Source: Suillus spraguei
Lineage: Eukaryota; Basidiomycota; Agaricomycetes; Boletales; Suillaceae
DNA: 24,965 bases
Direction of reading: 5' to 3'
Assembly (NCBI GenBank): GCA_016800925.1
Contig: JABCPU010000827.1
Location: 1 to 24,965, forward strand
The position numbers and the translations under genes are program-made. Under the pieces are notes generated by a model. The model worked only from the letters and a program-made list of their open reading frames with translations, was not told where the DNA came from and ran no database searches. This document shows, one piece after another, positions 19,115 through 24,965 of the stretch. Each line of letters starts with the position of its first letter. The stretch's first letter is position 1.

Positions 19115-20782
19115 GACCTTAAGATAGTTCACCAAAGGAGGGTTAAGACGAAATAGGTGACCGAGCACCCAGGCTGTGCCCTATCCGCTGGAAAATGGTG
19201 GGGGCAACAAGTGGACAGTTGCAAGAGACGGGCGGGGGAGATGCAGAGGTTATATAGGGAACATAGAATAAAGTTTCTGCTAGGAAGATATAAAAAGTGA
19301 CAGCCACACGCATGAGGTTAATGCTGGGGATGTCACTCACACAGTGATAAAAATTGACATGCGACAGGACCCACGATGGGACTAAAATAGTATTAGCTGA
19401 AGGTGAAGCGCTGAGAGAACTGCTGGATTCTAAATGTCGTCAATTCCAAGGCTGCGCAATTATAAATGTTGTCAAATTCAAACCTGTGTTATAATCAATC
19501 CACTTGCAGGATAAACGGTGAAGTGACAGCACAGATGGGGACAAAGAACCAAAAAATTTGTTCTCGGAGTATCGCATATGTTCCCAGACGTGAGTCTGTA
19601 TGGTGTTTTGAATATTTGCGAGGATTGCAATAAGACCAATGAGCGCTCACGCAGAAATCAGGAAAGAAACGTTACTCACGTTATAAATATGATAAGCATA
19701 AAGCGACGCCATTGATATTAAATTTAATTATAAATAAGATGTGCTAAATTTCCTGTCTATAGTGGATGACTTTCCCGCCGTGTACTCAATCATTAGACTC
19801 AGTCCAGTCCTTGAAGGACAATCTTGCAATCCAGTACCTGCCTCTCAACGAAGACAAGATAGAACCGGTATATAATGCAAGTATTTGTTGAGCCGTCGGA
19901 ACGCAAGGACTTGAAGGGGTGGGGAGATATTCGTCGTAAACAAAGTAAAAGACCCAGTACCCTTGGTAACAGTGCAACACAAGCGAGAAAAGCCAAAAAG
20001 CCAAAAAGGAGGGATTATGAGCGTGGGGCTGACTCCACATCCAGGGATGATAAAGACAGTTTTGTCAACAGATGGTGAGGATTGGTTGGAGGTAGTAGAC
20101 GCTATGATAGGATTGGGCAGGGTTGGAGGCAGACTGATCAGGTAGGGCATCAGCGGTCATGGACGATCGAGCATGTCATATAGGGCACCGGGCATTATAT
20201 CTCAAAGAAGTAGAAATAGACGTTAGCATGTTTGACGAAAGGTTGAAACCGTGCGTGAGGTGCTGCCAAGTAAATGGTGCGGTGTTTCTACACTGGCCTA
20301 AAACGGAAGGAAGGATCGCCTTTTCATCAGCGGTGTAAAAAACACAGCTCTAAATACGTCACCATTTCATTTCTGCAGAATGCCGAACTCCCACGCCGTC
20401 CCTGGCCCAGGCCACGGTGAGGATTTCAGTGTCGCGATGGGATGTCGTGACGCGTCGTAAATGCTATCGTGGGCGCGCATCTCTTATTTCCGTAAGTTAC
20501 CATGTACCACAGCTGTTCTTTCCTCCCACTCGCGGCTTGCCAACTTTGGGTCCTTTACGCTACTGCATGATTTCACTTCACAGTACTGCTCCTGGCATTG
20601 TATGTTTCTTCCAGTGTAGACTCAACTGACAGGGTTTACCCTTGAACTACTTACTTATTGTAAGGGTCGAAACTGGTCTCGCCCGGCCGAATGAATTTCT
20701 ATGTCACTTGCGGCGTTCAGGCAACCAATTACATTTACCGCCATGGTAATCGGTGTTTTTCGTTGTACCATTACCCCGGGTT
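19115..20782. other. Spacer between inverted 7-helix gene copies
   Basis: The parts nearest each gene belong to the inverted duplication: minus-strand 19115 to about 19452 matches plus-strand about 20905-21160, including an identical cttggaattgacgac. The centre (about 19460-20780) is unique within the window and shows no recognisable gene. Overlapping minus-strand frames at 19786-20150 are hydrophobic but resemble nothing I know. A minus-strand frame at 19143-19340 contains FYIFLAETLFYVPYI, which looks like one membrane helix, and could be an upstream exon or relic. Confidence 0.4.
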
Positions 20783-21044
20783 ATGAAGCTTGGCAAGCTT
20801 ATTGGCGCCATCACAGACCATCACTTACATGAAGTCGAGATACATGGCGCAGAGGCTGACGTCGAGATTGAATGTGTGAGAATCCGTAAGGACCGAGTCA
20901 GAGTACAAGCTTGGAATTGACGACCTCAACAAGTGGCACAGAGCAAGTTTTGAAATTGACTATGATGATCCTGCACGTCAAAACATGATGTCTGTGAGTG
21001 ACAGTCAATTTAACCTCATGCGTGCGGCATTGTCTCCATGGTAG
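20783..21044 (+). pseudogene. Unrecognised short coding relic
   Basis: An ATG at 20783 opens a 45-codon frame (KLIGAITDHHLHEVEIHGAE, then DVEIECVRIR) closed by TGA at 20918. An overlapping frame one base away continues with EYKLGIDDLNKWH, then FEIDYDDPARQNMM, and closes at 21042-21044. Both halves are charged, with protein-like composition, as if one reading frame were broken near 20890. I do not recognise the family. The second half lies in the inverted duplication, and the matching sequence near 19340-19450 is not open. It might be a gene fragment or coincidence. Confidence 0.3.
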
Positions 21045-21160
21045 GAACTTTACCCCTGTTCTCATATAGCAGCTGCTCTGGGTTCATTCGTCTCTGACTA
21101 TCCACCCATTTCCTTGCCACTTGCACCCTAACAAGTACTTCGTATCAGTGTGACAGTGTC

Positions 21161-22436
21161 ATGTCATACCAAACCTCGCAGATAAATCTGTCTATGGAAA
21201 GATTCCACCTTGATGGAATGATGGTAGCCAGTGTATTCTATGGTATGTTTTCGTTCGAATACGACATAGTGAAAGCTGATTTATGTACCGCAATAGGCAT
21301 ATACCTTCTCCTTACAATGCAAGCCTGGATTTCTCTCATGCAGCGGCCTCGAAATGGGGAGAAAATAGCAGAACATCGTCTCGCGCTTCTGTTCTACGTC
21401 TTTATCACGTTCGCTCTGGGGTCTATAAGTTTTGGTGTAAACATAAAAGTATACAGAAATTATCTGGATAGACCTTCGTGACTCACTCGGTGGGTCCGCT
21501 CTCGCTCGTCAAGAACAGCTTGAGTTTTCGTATCAACGTCGTGGCACTTTCTGCGCGAGTATTCATCCATATGCGAACCTCTGGTATTAACGCCTGGCAT
21601 AGTGGTCACGTTCAGGATTGGTTTATGCAAGCCTTACTCGTAAGCCCAATGGTTCTCTAGACCTCTGCTACAAGCCTGACGCTCAAAGTACTTAGCTTTA
21701 CCGATGTTGTGTGATATGGAATTGGTCAAGATGGGCGATGATCCAATGATCACACTCTATATTGCCATAATCGGTGCACTTTATCATTCACCAAGTGATA
21801 GAATTCCCTAACATCTCTAGCAGGTTTGTCTATCATCGTCCAATTCCAGGCGAGCACCGGCGCTTCGTTTTACAACATCACCATCGAGCTTGCCTACCTC
21901 TGCATTCAAGTGGGGCTCACGGTCACCTATACCGTTCTTGTGACGAGTCGCCTGTTCGTCATGCGAGGGCTCATGAAGCAGATCATGAGCCAATATGATT
22001 CCAGCATATATGTATATGACACCATTGCCCTCATGGTCATCGAGTCGGCAGCGCTATACTTGATCTTCGCTATTATTCTTATAGTCGCCTTTGGTATGAA
22101 TTCTAACGGTGTTACCACTCTATGCTTTCTGTCTATCGGCAAAATCCAGGTAAGCAAAAAAAACTGAGTTGCCTCCCCCTCTGACGCTAGTTGTGTTGGT
22201 TGGACTAGGGCATTGCTCAATTGTTCATCATCATTCATGTTGCACGCGGGCGGGCAATTACACGCGAGTGGTCCACCCGAGTTACTGCGGTGCTTACGAG
22301 TGTAGCGTTCGCAGGGACTGTATCGGAAGAGACAGAGGTCACTGACAATGAACGAATAGGCAGGCCAGAGCAAGATGTCCTTCAGTTGAGTTCTGATCCC
22401 GACAAGGCGGCAGAAGTAGCAGCGTCTATAGTGTGA
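21161..22436 (+). pseudogene. Seven-helix membrane protein, copy B, three frame breaks
   Basis: A paralogue of the gene at 17855-19114, transcribed away from it. Exons corresponding one-to-one are 21161-21242, 21297-21554, 21603-21639, 21696-21773, 21824-22149 and 22209-22436, ending in a TGA. The start MSYQTSQINLSMERF is in frame with the first helix. Relative to copy A there is an extra A in the run at 21445-21448, an extra G at 21492-21494, and a missing C at about 21741-21745 (exon 78 bp instead of 79). Each break would truncate the product. From 21826 the frame is clean: ELAYLCIQVGLTVTYTVLV, ALMVIESAALYLIFAIILIV, CFLSIGKIQ, GIAQLFIIIHVARGRAITRE and an acidic tail. Intron 2 has a GC rather than GT donor (21555). 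Either a young pseudogene or three homopolymer base-calling errors; the concentration in one copy favours the former. Confidence 0.65.
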
Positions 22437-23394
22437 AAGAAGTTTATTTCTCTTTGGTAAATACATGAAGCTTTCCAGGGTCATTTGCAATTTTGGGGTA
22501 AGTTCTTCATGATTATCCGTCGGCATGCTGCCTGGTATAATGATGCATACGACTAACTTGGCAATAGCGCATTCCTGTCGTTCATTTCTATATTCATAAT
22601 CAACAAGGAATTAATGGCAGTTTTCTTTCTTTATGGACCGCCTAAGGGAGATAAGTATTCTATGATGCAAGCGAGCGCTGGACCATCTTCTGTTTGCACC
22701 ACGTCAGTAGTGGAGTTCAGTAAATGCAATGCAACTGATTTGACGAGTTTGGTTGATTCCATCGATATTATCTCTACGGTTGAAATTGCCCCCCGCATCA
22801 GCGCACTCGCGTTTGCTGGACAAAGTCCCCAATATAAGTATAATCCCACAGCGACTACGCACGGACGAAGATGCATTGTTTCTGTTTGAGTATCGTTTCG
22901 TTCTAATTAAATCACCTCTATGCAAAATCTACTAATCTCTGTGGTATTTTAGGCAAACGTTGGAAAACTTCTTCTCCAAGTTACAATGTATCGTTTACGA
23001 ATATTCCTGTCAACAACGAGCTGAGTGACCACACCTGTGATGGTTTGAATTTTTGACAATATCACAATAATGCGCGCATAAACATGCCTCCTTTGAAAGA
23101 CCAGACGCTAGCAAAGGCATGATCAAGTTTCTCATGCTTAAAACACGTCACAAGGACAGAATGGATACATATTGACTTCGCAACTTGCACCAGTCATCTT
23201 GACTGATTGACCTGAAAAAAACGGATTAAGTAACAGAGTATTAGTATTCAACATGGGTGAGAACCAAATAGGTTTGGTATACTTGATACCACTTGCCTTT
23301 TCACCTCAAATTCTGTATTTCATACTGAAGAGTTGCGCGCACAATTTCATGATCGGGAATTGCAGCACCTGAAATAAGATTATAGGTGATGGGC
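22437..23394. other. Intergenic, no gene supported
   Basis: About 950 bp without a recognisable gene. The frames at 22614-22889 (plus) and 22631-22876 (minus) overlap each other and show neither family motifs nor plausible splice partners. Sequence from about 22900 is AT-rich with no open frame of note. The shared WD40-gene upstream module starts at about 23395. Confidence 0.45.
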
Positions 23395-24047
23395 GGCCAT
23401 GTTGCACCGACAGTTGTGCGGTGAAGATTCCAATGATGATGGACTTGGAAGGAGGTTGGCGAATGAGCTAAAACAGTTTGGCTCTGAGTAGGCAAAACTC
23501 GAAGTAGAGCTGAATCATGAGCAGGGCGGAGGCTCGAAGCAAAGTGCTCCTTCGTGATAGAATTGGTGACGAGTTTGAGACGCGAGAATATAAAAATTTG
23601 GCTGCTTGCGGAACACGCAAAACTTGGGAGTCGACGGGATGAAGGGGTGATATTGCAATAAGCTAAATGCATGCGTTCGAAGAGTGACGTGGTGATGTGC
23701 TGGAGTAGCTGCTCGACACGAAAAACAACGATATTTATAGTGTCATGTAGGATAGTCAGATTCGAGGGTGGGAAGCACCAACTGCTCGCTTGAATAGATG
23801 GGATTCATTGGTGATAAGAATTGGATAGATGCACTGCAGAGGCGCTGGGAAGCTACAGTCTCAAGGACCACGGGTATGACATTGATGGTTGCCATAACGG
23901 TAATGAAGGCGTGGAGGGCTCGTGCCTCGGCGTCTATGGAAAAGAGGCAAGTTGAAGCAGCATAAAACGCACAAAACACGCACGTCTGCATTTTAGAGCA
24001 AGACACCCACACCTCGATCGCGTTCAATGCCATCAACGTTCAATAAA
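23395..24047 (+). repeat. Upstream module of WD40/HET genes, copy 3
   Basis: It matches 885-1735 in the same orientation and the reverse complement of 7453-8080, and leads straight to the WD40 start at 24048. It carries an uninterrupted single TA where copy 1 has the MITE (23663-23664). Blocks near 23563-23577 (gatagaattggtgac), 23610-23650 and 23880-23930 are the best conserved across all three copies. I infer that it includes the promoter and 5' UTR. Confidence 0.75.
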
Positions 24048-24965
24048 ATGTGGGACTTCATTCGAATCACTACACCCCTGCGACGGTTCAAAGGTCATGA
24101 AGACTTCATAATGCAGTCGCAGTTTTCCCCGATAAACGGCGGATGGTTACAGCCTCGCGCGACAAGACGCTTCGTCTGTGGGACTTGAAACAGGTTTGTG
24201 TTGAAGAAGATGGAGGGGCATCGCAATTGTGTGCGGAGTTTGGCAGTATCACGAGATGGGCAATTGATAGCAAGCGGTGATGATAGTGAAAGATCATCGT
24301 CTGGCACGGAGAAACTAGCAAATCACTCACCCAACCCATCCAAGCCCACTCCGATCGGATCTACTCGCTGGACTTTTCTCCCGATGGAAAAGTACTGGCC
24401 AGTGGTTCATGGGACAAAACGACGAAACTGTGGAACACAAAACTTGGCAGCAACAAGCAGAACCCATCGGGTGTGGTCCATGATTTGGGTCAACTGCGTT
24501 CGATATTCGCCGTCTGGAGAACTTCTTGCCATCGCAACAAACCATGATATTCAAATTTATAATTCAGGCACAAGAAAACGTGTCGCACGCTTTGGGGGTC
24601 ACACAAACAAGAACATTTCACTCGCGTGGACGCTCGATGGCACACGCCTTCTCACAAGCGGCGACCACGACGATCCAACCATACGTGAATGGGAGACATC
24701 CACCTGGCAGCAGCTTGGTGCCCCTTGGCCGGGCCACTCTGAATCTATCTATGCCATTGCCGTTAATCCTGCTGGCACCCTCATTGCATCCGCATCTTGT
24801 GACAACCGTGTCCGTTTATGGCGGCTCTCAGATGACGAACTGTTGCCACCTTTAAGCATTCATGCGCCGTGACATGCGTCACTTTCTCCATGGACGGCAA
24901 ACACATCCTCTGTGGAGTAGGTGCAGATAAGATGATCTCGGAGTGGGCAGTACCCGATGACATCA
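24048..24965 (+). pseudogene. WD40 repeat gene, 5' part, frame-broken, runs off the window
   Basis: The ATG at 24048 opens with FIRITTPLRRFKGHED, matching the start of the WD40-TPR-HET gene at 7452. Subsequent WD repeats are found only by changing frame: TLRLWDLK at about 24160-24190, KKMEGHRNCVRSLAVSRDG from 24207, IIVWHGE and SPDGKVLASGSWDKTTKLWN at about 24296-24440, then CVRYSPSGELLAIAT through VRLWRLSDDE in one frame at about 24497-24840, and CVTFSMDGKHILCG with ISEWAVP at the window edge. Breaks fall near 24112, 24195, 24282, 24432 and 24845. The same end motif, ISEWAVP, precedes the TPR exons in the HET gene, so TPR and HET regions may follow beyond the window. A pseudogene is likelier than an active gene unless the assembly is poor here. 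Confidence 0.7.

Noticed and set aside
22614..22889. 91-residue plus frame and 81-residue minus frame
   Set aside because: Mutually overlapping, no recognisable motif, no supporting introns. I cannot choose between them.
1..24965. tRNA genes, rRNA, CRISPR arrays, telomere repeats
   Set aside because: I looked for B-box-like GGTTCRA contexts, regular spacer-repeat arrays and TTAGGG runs. The few GGTTCGA hits (for example 13680) lie inside OPT introns without a cloverleaf context.

Overview
The window reads as nuclear DNA from an Agaricomycete (mushroom-forming basidiomycete). Genes are dense and broken by many 45-60 bp GT-AG introns. The protein families are fungal: ORC5, mitochondrial phosphatidylserine decarboxylase, an intron-rich oligopeptide transporter, a 7-helix membrane family I know only from Agaricomycetes, and a WD40-TPR-HET receptor-like family. 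As I remember them, the last two families are especially expanded in Boletales, so Boletales is my best guess. This rests on recall, not on a search.

Layout. (1) About 765-3267 is a decayed segment. It holds one copy of an upstream module shared by WD40/HET genes, interrupted by a 272-bp TA-flanked MITE, then a 1.2-kb insert with diverged direct repeats, then a WD40 gene fragment. (2) 3255-7452, minus strand: a WD40-TPR-HET gene carrying at least a dozen single-base frame breaks and one nonsense codon. A second copy of the upstream module (7453 to about 8200) lies 5' of it. (3) 8576-17368: a housekeeping block with PSD (plus), OPT transporter (minus, convergent with PSD) and ORC5 (minus). (4) 17855-22436: two head-to-head copies of a 7-helix membrane protein gene inside an inverted segmental duplication. 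The left copy is nearly intact; the right copy has three frame breaks. (5) 23395-24965: a third copy of the upstream module driving a third WD40 gene, also frame-broken, that runs off the window.

How it fits together. The middle block is ordinary metabolism and replication: PE synthesis, peptide uptake, origin recognition. Both flanks carry pieces of one expanded WD40/HET family. HET domains are the effectors of fungal non-self (vegetative incompatibility) cell death, and WD40 arrays are typical recognition domains, so the flanks look like a birth-and-death arena for allorecognition-type receptors. The three module copies allow an internal comparison: the MITE in copy 1 has clean empty sites in the other two.

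Caveat. ORC5 reads through 1.7 kb of coding sequence with no frame error. PSD has one 1-base discrepancy and OPT one or two, so a low rate of base-calling indels cannot be excluded. The break density in the WD40/HET copies is clearly higher and supports real decay, although multicopy genes can also be polished badly.
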